In this document: piece after piece, positions 42,131 to 52,499 of the stretch
How the letters are laid out: every line of letters starts with the position of its first letter
Position numbering within the stretch: position 1 is the stretch's first letter
Assembly: GCF_017676345.1 (NCBI RefSeq)
Contig: NZ_JAFFZM010000002.1
Span: forward strand, 186,001 to 250,000
Length of the DNA stretch: 64,000 bases
Reading direction: 5' to 3'
DNA from: Streptomyces smyrnaeus
GTDB lineage: Bacteria > Actinomycetota > Actinomycetes > Streptomycetales > Streptomycetaceae
Program-made: the position numbers and the translations under genes
The notes under the pieces: generated by a model
Databases searched by the model: none
What the model saw: only the letters and a program-made list of their open reading frames with translations
What the model was told of the DNA's origin: nothing

Positions 42131-42215
42131 AGGGGCTGCCCCTGTCCCGCCGTCGCTCTGCGGCTGCGTCGACGGTTGGCCGCGCAGTTCCCCGCGCCCC
42201 TTGCGGGGCGCGGGG
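42131..42215 (-). terminator. Repeat-type 3' module after the acyl-CoA dehydrogenase gene
   Basis: It contains AGGGGCTGCCCCTGTCC (42131-42147), CGCAGTTCCCCGCGCCCC (within 42181-42201) and an 11-bp stem CCCCGCGCCCC/GGGGCGCGGGG (42190-42215). It lies just past the stop of the minus-strand gene at 42240. The first two words are shared with 36541 and 36593. Confidence 0.6.
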
Positions 42216-42239
42216 CACTGCTGTGCTTGCCGCGTGGAT

Positions 42240-44066
42240 CTAGAACGCGTTCTCGTCGAGTTCCATGACCGAGAGGTCCACCGCGTCGGCCAGCTCGCGC
42301 TGGACGGCGACCTGCGGCAGCACGTTCGCGGCGAAGAACTTCGCCGCGGCGATCTTGCCCTGGTAGAAGGGGACGTCCTTGGCGGAGGCGCCCGCCAGCT
42401 TCTCGGCGGCCACGGCGGCGCCGCGCAGCAGCAGGTAGCCGATGACGACATCGCCCGCGGCCATCAGGAAGCGGGTGGTGTTGAGGCCCACCTTGTAGAT
42501 GGAGTTGACGTCCTTCTCGGTGGCGGCCAGGTCGGTGAGCATGGTGCCGACGATGGCCTCCAGCTCGACGGCGGCCTTGGCGAGGTGGTCGCGGGAGCCG
42601 GCCAGCTCCTCGCCGCCCTGGGCCTCGGCGAGGAACTTCTTGATCTCCTCGGAGAGCGCGGTGAGCGCCTGGCCCTGGTCGCGGACGACCTTGCGGAAGA
42701 AGAAGTCCTGGCCCTGGATGGCGGTGGTGCCCTCGTAGAGGGTGTCGATCTTGGCGTCCCGGATGTACTGCTCGATCGGGTACTCCTGCAGATAGCCGGA
42801 GCCGCCCAGGGTCTGCAGGGACTGCGCCAGCTGCTCGTAGGACTTCTCGGAGCCGTAGCCCTTCACGATCGGCAGCAGCAGGTCGTTGAGGCGGCGCGCG
42901 GCGTCCGCGTCCTCGCCGTTGTGCTCCTTGAGCAGGATCTCGTCCTGCACCGCGGCGGTGTACAGCACGAGGGAGCGCATGCCCTCGGCGTACGCCTTCT
43001 GCGTCAGCAGGGCGCGGCGTACGTCCGGGTGGTGGGTGATGGTGACGCGCGGCGCGGTCTTGTCGGTGAACTGCGCCAGGTCGGCGCCCTGCACCCGCTC
43101 CTTGGCGTACTCCAGCGCGTTGAGGTAGCCGGTGGACAGGGTGGCGATGGCCTTGGTGCCGACCATCATCCGGGCGAACTCGATGATCTTGAACATCTGC
43201 CGGATGCCGTCGTGCTTCTCGCCCAGCAGCCAGCCCTTGGCGGGCTGGTTGGCACCGAAGGTCATCTCGCAGGTGTTGGAGACCTTCAGGCCCATCTTGT
43301 GCTCGACGTTGGTGGCGTAGACGCCGTTGCGCTCGCCCAGCTCGCCGGTCTCCCAGTCGAAGTCGTACTTGGGGACGATGAACAGCGACAGCCCCTTGGT
43401 GCCGGGGCCGTGGCCCTCGGGGCGGGCGAGGACGAAGTGCACGATGTTCTCGGACATGTCGTGCTCACCGGAGGTGATGAAGCGCTTCACGCCCTCGATG
43501 TGCCAGGTGCCGTCGGCCTGCTGGGTGGCCTTGGTGCGTCCGGCGCCCACGTCCGAGCCGGCGTCCGGCTCGGTGAGCACCATGGTGGAGCCCCACTGCT
43601 TCTCGGCCATCAGCTGCGCGATCTTGCGCTGCTCCTCGGTGCCCTCCTCGTGCAGGACGCCGGCGAAGGCCGGGCCGGAGGCGTACATCCACACGGCCGG
43701 GTTGGAGCCCAGGATCGTCTCGGCGAAGCCCCACAGCAGCGAGCGCGGCGCGGTCGTGCCGCCGATCTCCTCCGGGATGCCCAGGCGCCACCACTCGGCG
43801 TCCATGTAGGCCTGGTAGCTCTTCTTGAAGGCGGCGGGCACCGGCGCGGTGTTGGTGTCCGGGTCGAAGACCGGCGGGTTGCGGTCACCGTCCTCGAAGG
43901 AGGCGGCCAGCTCGTTCTCGGCCAGCCGCGCGATCTCGGACAGCACGTTCTTGGCGGTCTCGACGTCCATCTCCGCGAACGGTCCGGTGCCGTACACCGT
44001 GTCGCGCCCGAGCACCTCGAAGAGGTTGAACTCGATGTCGCGGAGATTCGACTTGTAATGCCCCAT
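42240..44066 (-). CDS. Acyl-CoA dehydrogenase, long (DmdC-like) type
   Basis: A 608-aa dehydrogenase, the length of the DmdC/long ACAD branch. [79 protein letters not shown] and [20 protein letters not shown] cover FAD binding and the catalytic region, and an extra C-terminal helical domain is present. It probably oxidises a branched or thio-containing acyl-CoA. It is divergent from the SseB gene across 118 bp. Confidence 0.92.
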   Translation of the reverse strand: MGHYKSNLRDIEFNLFEVLGRDTVYGTGPFAEMDVETAKNVLSEIARLAENELAASFEDGDRNPPVFDPDTNTAPVPAAFKKSYQAYMDAEWWRLGIPEEIGGTTAPRSLLWGFAETILGSNPAVWMYASGPAFAGVLHEEGTEEQRKIAQLMAEKQWGSTMVLTEPDAGSDVGAGRTKATQQADGTWHIEGVKRFITSGEHDMSENIVHFVLARPEGHGPGTKGLSLFIVPKYDFDWETGELGERNGVYATNVEHKMGLKVSNTCEMTFGANQPAKGWLLGEKHDGIRQMFKIIEFARMMVGTKAIATLSTGYLNALEYAKERVQGADLAQFTDKTAPRVTITHHPDVRRALLTQKAYAEGMRSLVLYTAAVQDEILLKEHNGEDADAARRLNDLLLPIVKGYGSEKSYEQLAQSLQTLGGSGYLQEYPIEQYIRDAKIDTLYEGTTAIQGQDFFFRKVVRDQGQALTALSEEIKKFLAEAQGGEELAGSRDHLAKAAVELEAIVGTMLTDLAATEKDVNSIYKVGLNTTRFLMAAGDVVIGYLLLRGAAVAAEKLAGASAKDVPFYQGKIAAAKFFAANVLPQVAVQRELADAVDLSVMELDENAF

Positions 44067-44184
44067 GGCGACGGCTCCGTAGTGGCTCGCTCGTACTTGT
44101 CGGTAGTCCCATAGATGATGCTACCCGCCGGTAATAAGAAGCAACCCCTCGCCACCCTTCTGTGACTCGTTACTCTTCTTAGCT

Positions 44185-44757
44185 ATGTACGGTTACGACC
44201 AGACCGGTGCCCCTCCCGGACAGGGCCATGGGCCGCAGCCCGGACAGGGGCACGGCGCGCACGGCTACCAGCACGCCGGGCATGCTTCGCACCCCGGTCA
44301 GCAAGGTCACCAGGCACCGCCTCCGCCGTACGGAGCGCAGCAGGGGGCGCCGCAGTACGGCCAGCCGGGCCCGCAGCAGCCGCTCTACCCCGAGCCTTCC
44401 CCGCCCTCCCTCCAGGAGGCGATCCGCGCGTTCACCACGGGCTCGATGAGCGCCGAGGACTTCCAGGGCATCTTCTCCACCTCCAAGGTGTACTGCCCGC
44501 GCGGCGACACCCCCGGCTTCCTCGCCCTGCACAACACCCAGCAGCCCGTCATCCCGATGTTCAGCACGCTCAAGGAGCTGCGCGCCTACGCGGGCAAGGA
44601 GTCGAAGTACTTCGTCATCACCGGCGCCGAGGTCCTCGACCTGCTGCCGTCGGGGTACGGCTTCGTGCTCGACATGGAAGGTGAGCACCGGGTGGTCTTC
44701 GACGCCAAGGCGGTCGAGGAGATGGTCGACTTCGCGATGCGGCGGATGTACGGCTGA
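44185..44757 (+). CDS. SseB-family protein with Gly/Pro/Gln-rich N-terminus
   Basis: A 190-aa protein. The first 75 residues are low-complexity (GQGHGPQPGQGHG, YGAQQGAPQYGQPGPQ). Residues about 80-190 form an SseB domain: GFLALHNTQQPVIPMFSTLKEL, LLPSGYGFVLDMEGEHRVVF. The function is unknown. There is no strong Shine-Dalgarno site; TACTCT (44171-44176) 8 nt before the ATG suggests a short or absent leader. Confidence 0.82.
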   Translation: MYGYDQTGAPPGQGHGPQPGQGHGAHGYQHAGHASHPGQQGHQAPPPPYGAQQGAPQYGQPGPQQPLYPEPSPPSLQEAIRAFTTGSMSAEDFQGIFSTSKVYCPRGDTPGFLALHNTQQPVIPMFSTLKELRAYAGKESKYFVITGAEVLDLLPSGYGFVLDMEGEHRVVFDAKAVEEMVDFAMRRMYG

Positions 44758-44993
44758 CGCTCCGCTGGGTGCGCCGCTTTCATCGCGGGCCCGGCCCCGT
44801 GAGGGGTTCTGAGCAGGGACTGCCCCCGCCTGTTGCTTGCAGGCTGCAGGTGCTTTGTGGCTGTGGGGGCACCTCCCGGCCGGAGGCTGGGGGAGCAGTT
44901 CCCCGCGCCCCTGAATTGCTGCCCCGCAAGCTTGGGCAGTCTGCGCCAGGGGCGCAGGGTGGGCAAGCGCAGCCCCCCTCGCGGGGTACGCGG
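44758..44993. other. Convergent intergenic region with repeat module
   Basis: Between the SseB gene and the convergent SpoIIE gene lie CACCTCCCGGCCGGAGGCTGG (hairpin-forming, 44870-44890) and GCAGTTCCCCGCGCCCCT (about 44895-44912), the latter shared with the modules at 36593 and 42181. No ORF is supported. Confidence 0.5.
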
Positions 44994-47501
44994 TCAGGTG
45001 TCGAGGGGTTCCCACTGGGCGAGGGAGGGCTCCATCGTGGGGGCGGTTGTGGGGTCCTGTTCGTGGATCTCGAACCAGATGCACTTGCCCTCGCCCCGCG
45101 GGTCCACGCCCCAGTGGTCGGCGAGCATGCCCAGCAGCATCAAGCCGCGCCCCGAGGAGGCGAGTTCGCCCGGAGTACGGCGGTGCGGCAGCTCGTCGCT
45201 GGAGTCGGAGACATTGACCCGCAGTGTGCGCACCCCGCCCTCCCGCGGGAGGGTGATCTCCGCGACGAGCACCGCGTCCCCGTCCGTGTGCACCAGCACG
45301 TTCGTCAGCATCTCGGAGAGCATCAGCACCGCGCCGTCCACCTGGTCCGGATCGGCCCAGTCGTGCAGCAGGTCGTGCAACTGGTGGCGGGCGACGGCGA
45401 TCCGGTCCGGCTGGGCCTGGGCGACGGTCAGCACCGTGCGCCGGGTGGTGACAGGCGCGCCGGCCGCCGGTGGACCCACCCCGGTGGGGCTGCGGGAGAG
45501 CAGCAGCAGTGCGATGTCGTCCTCGCGCCGGTCGGTCAGCGGCCCCGGGCCCGTGGTGCTCCGGGCCGCGCCGTCGCAGCCGCCCTGCACGGCCCGGACG
45601 AGCGCGTCGGCGACCTGCTCCAGCGCCGGGCCCCCGCCGACCCTGGGCCCGGCACTGTCGGTCATCTCCTCGACCACCGCGCTCAGCCGCGCCCACCCCG
45701 TCTCCAGGTCGTGCCCGCCCGTCTCGATCAGCCCGTCGGTGCACATCAGCAGCCGCTCCCCCGGCTCCAGCACCAACCGGGTGACGGGGTACTCCGTATC
45801 GGGGTCGATCCCCAGCGGGAGGCCCCCCGCCGTGGAGCGGACCAGCAGCGGGCCGTCCGGCAGCTGCACCGCGGGGTCGAGGTGGCCGGCGCGGGCCACG
45901 TCCAGGACACCGGTCTCGGGATCCACCTCCACGTAAAGACAGGTGGCGAAGCGCGGCTCGGCGTACTCGGCCTCCTCCTCCGCGGTGGTGCCGACCGGCC
46001 CTGGAGAGTCCGGCGTCGCCTCCGCCGGCGCGGTGGCCGGCGGCGCGTTGACGCGCTCGCCCGCGCTCATCCCGTGCAGGAAGCGGGAGGCGCGGGAGAG
46101 CACCGCGTCCGGGTGGTGCCCCTCGGCGGCGTAGGCGCGTACCGCCACCCGCAGCTGGCCCATGATGCCCGCCGCCCGTACGTCGTGGCCCTGGACGTCG
46201 CCGATGACCAGCGCGGTACGCCCGGAGGGCAGCGGGATGACGTCGTACCAGTCGCCGCCGATCTGCAGTCCGCCCCCGGTGGGCACATACCGGGCCGCCA
46301 GGTCCATGCCGGGGACGGCCGGGCTGTGCGCGGGCCGCATCACCCGCTGCAGCCGGGCCGACAGCTCGCGCTCCGACTCGTTCAGCATGGCCCGGGAGAG
46401 CGACTGCGCCAGCATCCGCGCCACCGTCGTCAGCACGGCCCGCTCGTCGGGGGTGAAGGAGACGGGCCGGGCGAAGGCCGCCATCCACGCGCCGATGGTG
46501 CGCCCCGCGACGGTCAGCGGCAGAAAGGCCCAGGCGGCGTGGCCCGGCTGGGTCTCTGCGGGGCGCGCGGCCGGGAAGCGCTCCGCGTACTCGTCGGGGC
46601 TGTGCAGATAGCGGGCGCGGCCCGTGCGTACCGCCTCGGCGGCCGGATCGTCGTCCGTCAGATGCAGCCGGGAGCCGCTGCCCCGCGGACCGTAGCCACC
46701 GCCGGGTACATACGGGTGACCGGGGCGGGGCGGGGCGCCGGGCGAGGCGCCGTAGACGGTGAGCTGGTCGCCGCTGACGACGAAGACGGCGAGCGCCTCG
46801 GGGGAGAAGCCGGGCATGGCCAGCGACGAGGCCACCCGCAGCACGTCGGCCGTGGTGTACGCCTCGGCCAGTGCGCGCCCGGTGTCCAGCAGGAACGCCT
46901 CCCGGTTGCGCCGCCAGTCCCACTCGACCGCCGGGCCGCGGGAGGTACCCGGGGTCGCCGGGGCCCCGGTGGCGGTCGGCGGTCGGGCTCCGGCCCCGCG
47001 CGTGGCCGGGCCACCGCGCCCGTGCGCCGGGGGAGCCGGCCGCCGCTGGTCGTCCGGACGGGTGGCGCTCTCCGGCTCGGGCACCTCGTAGAGCAGGCCG
47101 GTGAGGGCGGCGGTGTACTCGGGCGCCCCCTCGCCCCGCGCGGCGGCCCGAGGGGCGCCGGGGGTGGCCGGGACCGGGCGTACGACCACCCGCACGGTCC
47201 GCTCCACCTGCCCCTGGGCGTCCACCACCCGCAGCAGCGCCTCGGCCGGGGAGTCCTCCGCGAGGGCCAGGGTGACGATGCCCTGGAAGCCGACGTAGTC
47301 GACGGCGTGCAGATGGGAGCGGACCGCGCTGCCGGACAGGGTGATGTGGGCGTCCGTACGCGCATCATCCGCGGGCTCGGCGGCCTCGTCGGCGACCCCG
47401 AGGAGGCGGGCCGCGCGGGCATCGAGCGTCACCAGACCTGTGGCGTTGTCCCAGGTCCACAGCCCGGCGCCCAGGACCGCCAGGGCGTCATCGGTGCGCA
47501 T
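44994..47501 (-). CDS. PAS-GAF-SpoIIE phosphatase with C-terminal HATPase kinase
   Basis: An 835-aa multidomain regulator. The order is PAS-like (1-110), Pro-rich linker, GAF (about 190-390), PP2C/SpoIIE phosphatase (ELSARLQRVMRPAHSPAVPG, GGDWYDVIPLPSGRTALVIG, GDVQGHDVRAAG, LLMCTDGLIETG, DDIALLLLSRSP) and an RsbW-like HATPase (AVLMLSEMLTNVLVHTDGDA, GRGLMLLGMLADHWG). This combines anti-sigma-antagonist phosphatase and anti-sigma kinase activities in one chain, a common Streptomyces form. No sigma or anti-sigma gene is beside it. Confidence 0.92.
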   Translation of the reverse strand: MRTDDALAVLGAGLWTWDNATGLVTLDARAARLLGVADEAAEPADDARTDAHITLSGSAVRSHLHAVDYVGFQGIVTLALAEDSPAEALLRVVDAQGQVERTVRVVVRPVPATPGAPRAAARGEGAPEYTAALTGLLYEVPEPESATRPDDQRRPAPPAHGRGGPATRGAGARPPTATGAPATPGTSRGPAVEWDWRRNREAFLLDTGRALAEAYTTADVLRVASSLAMPGFSPEALAVFVVSGDQLTVYGASPGAPPRPGHPYVPGGGYGPRGSGSRLHLTDDDPAAEAVRTGRARYLHSPDEYAERFPAARPAETQPGHAAWAFLPLTVAGRTIGAWMAAFARPVSFTPDERAVLTTVARMLAQSLSRAMLNESERELSARLQRVMRPAHSPAVPGMDLAARYVPTGGGLQIGGDWYDVIPLPSGRTALVIGDVQGHDVRAAGIMGQLRVAVRAYAAEGHHPDAVLSRASRFLHGMSAGERVNAPPATAPAEATPDSPGPVGTTAEEEAEYAEPRFATCLYVEVDPETGVLDVARAGHLDPAVQLPDGPLLVRSTAGGLPLGIDPDTEYPVTRLVLEPGERLLMCTDGLIETGGHDLETGWARLSAVVEEMTDSAGPRVGGGPALEQVADALVRAVQGGCDGAARSTTGPGPLTDRREDDIALLLLSRSPTGVGPPAAGAPVTTRRTVLTVAQAQPDRIAVARHQLHDLLHDWADPDQVDGAVLMLSEMLTNVLVHTDGDAVLVAEITLPREGGVRTLRVNVSDSSDELPHRRTPGELASSGRGLMLLGMLADHWGVDPRGEGKCIWFEIHEQDPTTAPTMEPSLAQWEPLDT

Positions 47502-47620
47502 TGCACCACTTTATGCGCAGTTCGTGGGGTTGCGGAAACGGGGGCGAAGGAGGGTGGCCCAGGGCGGTAGTCTGAGGGGTACTCCACTGTGACCCCTGAG
47601 CCGAACGACTTGGATGAATG

Positions 47621-49399
47621 ATGCATCGGTACCGGTCCCACACCTGCGGCGAGCTTCGCGCCACGGACGTCGGCACTGACGTCCGGCTGAGCGGCTGGCT
47701 GCACAATCGCCGGAACCTGGGCGGCATCCTCTTCATCGATCTGCGCGACCACTACGGCATCGTCCAGCTCGTCGTCCGCGACGAGTCGAGCGAGATCAAC
47801 GAGAAGCTCAGCTCGCTGGCCAAGGAGACCGTCCTGCGGGTGGACGGCAGGGTCACCGCCCGCGGCGAGGAGAACGTCAACCCCGAACTGCCCACCGGCG
47901 AGATCGAGGTGGAGGTCTCCCAGGTCGAGGTGCTGGGCGGCGCCGAGCAGATCCCCTTCACCATCAACGCCGAGGACGGCGTCAACGAGGAGCGGCGCCT
48001 GGAGTACCGCTTCCTCGACCTGCGCCGCGAGCGCATGCACCGCAATGTGATGCTGCGCAGCAAGGTCATCGCCGCCATCCGCGAGAAGATGGTGGCCCAG
48101 GGCTTCAACGAGCTGGCGACCCCGATCCTGTCGGCCACCTCGCCCGAGGGCGCCCGCGACTTCCTGGTCCCCTCCCGGCTGCACGCCGGCAAGTTCTACG
48201 CGCTGCCGCAGGCGCCGCAGCAGTTCAAGCAGCTGCTGATGATCGCCGGGTTCGACCGCTACTTCCAGATCGCGCCCTGCTTCCGCGACGAGGACGCCCG
48301 CGCGGACCGCTCGCCGGGCGAGTTCTACCAGCTCGACATGGAGATGAGCTTCGTCGAGCAGGAGGACGTCTTCGGCGTCATCGAGACGGTGATGACCGAG
48401 CTGTTCCAGGAACTGGGCGAGGGCCGCGAGGTCACCTCGCCGTTCCCGCGCATCCCCTTCCGCGAGGCCATGGTCAAGTACGGCTCGGACAAGCCGGACC
48501 TGCGCGCGCGGCTGGAGCTGACGGACGTCTCGGACATCTTCGCCGGCTCCGGCTTCAAGGCGTTCGCCGACAAGCACGTACGCGCCCTGCCGGTGCCGGG
48601 CACCGCGGAGCAGCCGCGCAAGTTCTTCGACTCGCTGGGCGACTTCGCCGTCGAACAGGGTGCCAAGGGCCTGGCCTGGGTGCGGGTCGCCGAGGACGGA
48701 TCGCTCTCCGGCCCCATCGCCAAGTTCCTCACGGACGACAACGTCAAGGCGCTCACCGACGCGCTGGGCCTGACCCCCGGTCACGCGGTCTTCTTCGGCG
48801 CGGGCGAGTTCGACGAGGTCTCCAAGATCATGGGCGCTGTCCGGGTCGAGGCCGCCAAGCGCGCCGGGCACTTCGAGGAGAACGTCTTCCGGTTCTGCTG
48901 GATCGTGGACTTCCCGATGTTCGAGAAGGACGAGGAGACCGGCAAGATCGAGTTCTCCCACAACCCGTTCTCCATGCCGCAGGGCGGCCTGGAGGCGCTG
49001 CGCACCAAGGACCCGCTGGACATCCTCGCCTGGCAGTACGACATCGTCTGCAACGGCGTCGAGCTGTCCTCCGGCGCGATCCGTAACCACGAGCCGGAGA
49101 TCATGTTCGAGGCCTTCGGGATCGCGGGCTACTCCCAGGAGGACGTCGAGCGGGAGTTCGGCGGCATGCTGCGCGCCTTCCGCTTCGGCGCCCCGCCGCA
49201 CGGCGGTATCGCCCCCGGCATCGACCGCATCGTGATGCTGCTCGCGGACGAGCCCAACATCCGCGAGACCATCGCCTTCCCCCTCAACAACAACGCCCTC
49301 GACCTGATGATGGGCGCCCCCAGCGAGGTCGACGAGGCCCGCCTGCGGGAGCTCCACCTCTCGGTGCGCAAGCCCCCGCAGGTGAAGCCGGCGCAGTAG
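47621..49399 (+). CDS. aspS: Aspartyl-tRNA synthetase
   Basis: A 592-aa bacterial-type class II synthetase. It starts [20 protein letters not shown] with the OB-fold anticodon domain, then motif 2 ([20 protein letters not shown]), the GAD insertion domain and motif 3 ([19 protein letters not shown]). It charges tRNA-Asp (and possibly tRNA-Asn, as in non-discriminating enzymes). ATG 47621 is chosen as the usual start; ATG 47618 adds one Met. It ends at a strong terminator. Confidence 0.97.
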   Translation: MHRYRSHTCGELRATDVGTDVRLSGWLHNRRNLGGILFIDLRDHYGIVQLVVRDESSEINEKLSSLAKETVLRVDGRVTARGEENVNPELPTGEIEVEVSQVEVLGGAEQIPFTINAEDGVNEERRLEYRFLDLRRERMHRNVMLRSKVIAAIREKMVAQGFNELATPILSATSPEGARDFLVPSRLHAGKFYALPQAPQQFKQLLMIAGFDRYFQIAPCFRDEDARADRSPGEFYQLDMEMSFVEQEDVFGVIETVMTELFQELGEGREVTSPFPRIPFREAMVKYGSDKPDLRARLELTDVSDIFAGSGFKAFADKHVRALPVPGTAEQPRKFFDSLGDFAVEQGAKGLAWVRVAEDGSLSGPIAKFLTDDNVKALTDALGLTPGHAVFFGAGEFDEVSKIMGAVRVEAAKRAGHFEENVFRFCWIVDFPMFEKDEETGKIEFSHNPFSMPQGGLEALRTKDPLDILAWQYDIVCNGVELSSGAIRNHEPEIMFEAFGIAGYSQEDVEREFGGMLRAFRFGAPPHGGIAPGIDRIVMLLADEPNIRETIAFPLNNNALDLMMGAPSEVDEARLRELHLSVRKPPQVKPAQ

Positions 49400-49424
49400 G
49401 GCGCGGCGCGCGCTTTTTGGCAAC

Positions 49425-49466
49425 GCCACAGGCCCGGGTCCTTCGTGCAGGACCCGGGCCTGTGGC
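49425..49466 (+). terminator. 18-bp hairpin terminator after aspS
   Basis: GCCACAGGCCCGGGTCCT (49425-49442), loop TCGTGC, perfect complement 49449-49466, starting 26 nt after the aspS stop. Confidence 0.85.
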
Positions 49467-49526
49467 ATGCCCGATACTGTGAAGGCATACGCAGCCTGCC
49501 CGGCCGCCGAGTGGAGGTGAACGATC

Positions 49527-50114
49527 ATGACGGTGCCCGCACTGAGCCCCCGTCCCGGCAACCTGCGCGAGGTCGCGGAGGAGATCGAGAGGGCGACCGG
49601 ACTGCGCGTGGAGATCCTGGGAGGGAAGCTCGTGATGTCCCCGACCCCGCGTGGCAAGCACGCGGGAACGATCAGGCGGTTGCGTCATCAGCTGGCGCCG
49701 CAGCTGTCGGGCGGACTCGATCTGTACGAGGTCTCGTCCATCGCCCTCCCCGACGACCCGGACGACTACTGCACCCCGGATCTGGTCGTCCTGCCCACGG
49801 AGTGGGACGAGGACGACGAATGGCTTGTCGACCCGGGCGATGTCGAGCTGGCCGTCGAGGTGATCTCCAAGTCGGAGAAGGCGAAGGACGTCACCGCCAA
49901 GAACGGCTGGTACGCGACAGCGGGCGTGCGCACGCTGCTGGTCGTTGATCCGCGGGGTGGTGACTGGGCGCTGTACACGCGTCCACGGGACGGCGTCTAC
50001 CAAGGAGTTCTGCACGGCAAGTACGGGGAGGAGCTGCCGCTCCCGGCGCCGTTCACCCGGCCCGTGGACACCTCGTGCCTCCCGTTGTACGGGGACGGCG
50101 CCCGGCCCGCATGA
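49527..50114 (+). CDS. Uma2/DUF820-family endonuclease-fold protein
   Basis: A 195-aa protein of the PD-(D/E)XK fold. VEILGGKLVMSPTPRGKHAG, CTPDLVVLPTEWDED and LAVEVISKSEKAKDVTAKNG hold the D...ExK-type catalytic pattern. Uma2 proteins are numerous in Streptomyces and cyanobacteria; their role, maybe mobile-element or repair related, is unproven. ATG 49527 has GGAGGTGA upstream. Confidence 0.85.
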   Translation: MTVPALSPRPGNLREVAEEIERATGLRVEILGGKLVMSPTPRGKHAGTIRRLRHQLAPQLSGGLDLYEVSSIALPDDPDDYCTPDLVVLPTEWDEDDEWLVDPGDVELAVEVISKSEKAKDVTAKNGWYATAGVRTLLVVDPRGGDWALYTRPRDGVYQGVLHGKYGEELPLPAPFTRPVDTSCLPLYGDGARPA

Positions 50115-50170
50115 CAACGCGTGAGCCCCGCCCTCGGGGCGGGGCTCGAAGCACGACCGGGCGGGGCGCC

Positions 50171-51781
50171 CTATTTCGTCTCCTCCAGCCGCGGGAAGAG
50201 CGCGGCGCCCTTGGTGACCGTCGTACCGGCGGGGAGCTTGCCCCAGGTGCCGGCCTCGGCGATGCGCTGCTCCGCGAGCGGGCCCAGCGCCGGTTCGGCG
50301 CCCAGGGTCTCCCACAGCTTGGCGCTGGAGTCGGGCATCACCGCGTTGAGCAGCACCGCGCAGGCGCGCAGTGAGTCGGCCGCGGTGTAGAGGATGGTGG
50401 CCAGCCGCTCCTGAGCCTCCGCGGAGGTGTCCTTGGCGACCTTCCACGGCGCCTGCTCGGTGAGATAGCCGTTGACCTGCTTGATGAAGTCGAAGATCGC
50501 GGCGATGCCGCCCGCGAAGTCGAGCTGCTCGCCGATCCTCTCGTCCGCCTCGCGGACGGCCTTGGCCAGCCCGTCGGCGACTGTCTGCTCGGCCTCGCCG
50601 TGTGCGGTGGCCTCCGGCAGCGCGCCGTCGAAGTACTTGCCGACCATGGCGGCCACCCGGGAGGCCAGGTTGCCGTAGTCGTTGGCGAGCTCGCTGGTGT
50701 AGCGGGCCGAGAAGTCCTCCCACGAGAAGGAGCCGTCCTGGCCGAAGGCGATGGCGCGCAGGAAGTACCAGCGGTAGGCGTCCACACCGAAGTGGTCCGT
50801 CAGCTCGTGCGGCGAGATGCCCGTCAGGTTCGACTTGGACATCTTCTCGCCGCCGACCATCAGCCAGCCGTTGGCGACGACCCGCTTGGGCAGCGGCAGC
50901 CCGTTGGCCATCAGCATCGCGGGCCAGATCACCGCGTGGAAGCGGAGGATGTCCTTACCGACAAGATGGACGTCGGCGGGGAAGGTCTCGTCGAACTTCC
51001 GTTGGTCGGAGCCGTAGCCGACGGCCGTCGCGTAGTTGAGCAGGGCGTCGATCCACACATAGATGACGTGCTTGTCGTCCCAGGGGATCTTGACGCCCCA
51101 GTCGAAGGTGGAGCGGGAGATCGACAGGTCCTCCAGGCCCTGGCGGACGAACTGCATGACCTCGTTGCGCGCCGACTCGGGCTGGATGAACTCCGGGTGC
51201 GCCTCGTAGTGCTCCAGCAGCTTCTCGCCGTAGGCGGAGAGCTTGAAGAAGTAGTTCTCCTCCTGGAGCATCTCCACGGGCTTCTTGTGGATGGGACACA
51301 GCTTCTGTCCCGCGTACTCCCCTTCCCCGTCGAGGAGTTCGCCGTAGGTCTTGTACTCCTCGCAGGGCACGCAGTACGGGCCCTCGTAGCCGCCCTGGTA
51401 GATCTCCCCGCGGTCGTACAGATCCTGTACGAACTCCTGGACGCGGTCGGTGTGCCGCTTCTCCGTGGTGCGGATGAAGTCGTCATTCGCGATCCGCAGA
51501 TGTTCCCAGAGGGGTTTCCACGACTCCTCGACGAGTTTGTCGCACCATTCGCGCGGACTGACCCCGTTGGCCTCCGCCGTGCGCATGATCTTCTGACCGT
51601 GCTCGTCCGTGCCGGTGAGGTACCACACCTTCTCGCCGCGCTGGCGGTGCCAGCGGGTGAGCACGTCGCCTGCGACGGTCGTATAGGCGTGGCCCAGGTG
51701 GGGAGCGTCGTTCACGTAGTAAATGGGCGTCGAGACGTAGTACGCCCCGTGCCCCGTCTGCTCTGATCCAGTGGCCGCCAT
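50171..51781 (-). CDS. metG: Methionyl-tRNA synthetase
   Basis: A 536-aa class I synthetase. HIGH-type signature PHLGHAYTT (about 27), zinc-binding CVPCEEYKTYGEL ... CPIHKK and KMSKS in GGEKMSKSN (about 310) are intact, followed by the helical anticodon domain. The C-terminal tRNA-binding extension of some MetRS is absent. TAGGAT on the minus strand (51793-51788) lies 6 nt before the ATG, so the mRNA is probably leaderless. Confidence 0.96.
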   Translation of the reverse strand: MAATGSEQTGHGAYYVSTPIYYVNDAPHLGHAYTTVAGDVLTRWHRQRGEKVWYLTGTDEHGQKIMRTAEANGVSPREWCDKLVEESWKPLWEHLRIANDDFIRTTEKRHTDRVQEFVQDLYDRGEIYQGGYEGPYCVPCEEYKTYGELLDGEGEYAGQKLCPIHKKPVEMLQEENYFFKLSAYGEKLLEHYEAHPEFIQPESARNEVMQFVRQGLEDLSISRSTFDWGVKIPWDDKHVIYVWIDALLNYATAVGYGSDQRKFDETFPADVHLVGKDILRFHAVIWPAMLMANGLPLPKRVVANGWLMVGGEKMSKSNLTGISPHELTDHFGVDAYRWYFLRAIAFGQDGSFSWEDFSARYTSELANDYGNLASRVAAMVGKYFDGALPEATAHGEAEQTVADGLAKAVREADERIGEQLDFAGGIAAIFDFIKQVNGYLTEQAPWKVAKDTSAEAQERLATILYTAADSLRACAVLLNAVMPDSSAKLWETLGAEPALGPLAEQRIAEAGTWGKLPAGTTVTKGAALFPRLEETK

Positions 51782-52177
51782 ACCCGAATCCTATCGGCCG
51801 GGTGCCGGCCCTTTTCCCGCCCCGCTCCCAGCCCCGCTTCCCGCCTGTCTCCCTCCGGCCGCCCGCCCGGCGTTTCCGCAGCCCTCGGCCACGCTGCGTC
51901 AAGGAGACGAGCCGCGGGTCACCCCTGACGGGGGCCGTCGCGGGAGAAGAACAACGGTCATCGAACGGCTACATGCGTGCACGAAGACGGCGACGATCGC
52001 TCAATCACGGGCTCGATGCGGGCACGATGCGGCGTGGGCGGAGCGTTGGCCCCTTGACGGGGGCGTCGGCCGCGGCAGATGCCGCCCCGCCGAGGGGACG
52101 ACGCACGGTGATGCGTCGGCGCGTCGTGTGCAATGTGGCGGTCGAGCGACGACAGTGATGGCGAAGGAGGTGGCAGC
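51782..52177. other. 396-bp divergent metG intergenic region
   Basis: It holds the predicted metG -10 (TAGGAT, complement of 51788-51793) and, toward the small Cys-pair gene, TTGACG near 52054. No T-box, riboswitch or ORF with family similarity is recognised. Confidence 0.4.
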
Positions 52178-52450
52178 GTGCAGTCCGAGGGGCCCAACCC
52201 GGGCACGTGTTGCCGCTGCGATCTGCCGGTGCGGCACCGGGCCCTGATCGCGATCATCGAGACGGGCTCCGGGCCAGGCGGCAGCGCGTACGCGTGTCTG
52301 CCGTGCGCCCGCGACTATGCGAAGACCTCGCTCGCCCCCGAGTGGATCGGCGAGACGATCGCCCACGCGGAGACCATGCGGATGGTGTGGGACGACGAGG
52401 GGGAGCAACCCCACGAGGCCGACGACGAACCCGACCCCGCCACCTGGTAA
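52178..52450 (+). CDS. Small protein with two Cys pairs
   Basis: A 90-aa protein with CCRCDLPV near residue 10 and CLPCARDYAKTSLAP near 40: C-x2-C pairs that would bind one zinc. The C-terminal 30 residues are acidic. Function unknown. GTG 52178 has a perfect AAGGAGG (52164-52170) upstream. The octamer-repeat array begins about 50 bp after its stop. Confidence 0.75.
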   Translation: MQSEGPNPGTCCRCDLPVRHRALIAIIETGSGPGGSAYACLPCARDYAKTSLAPEWIGETIAHAETMRMVWDDEGEQPHEADDEPDPATW

Positions 52451-52499
52451 CCCCCCCCCGCCGCTACCGGGCGCCCCCTCCCCACTCGGGCCCCACGGC

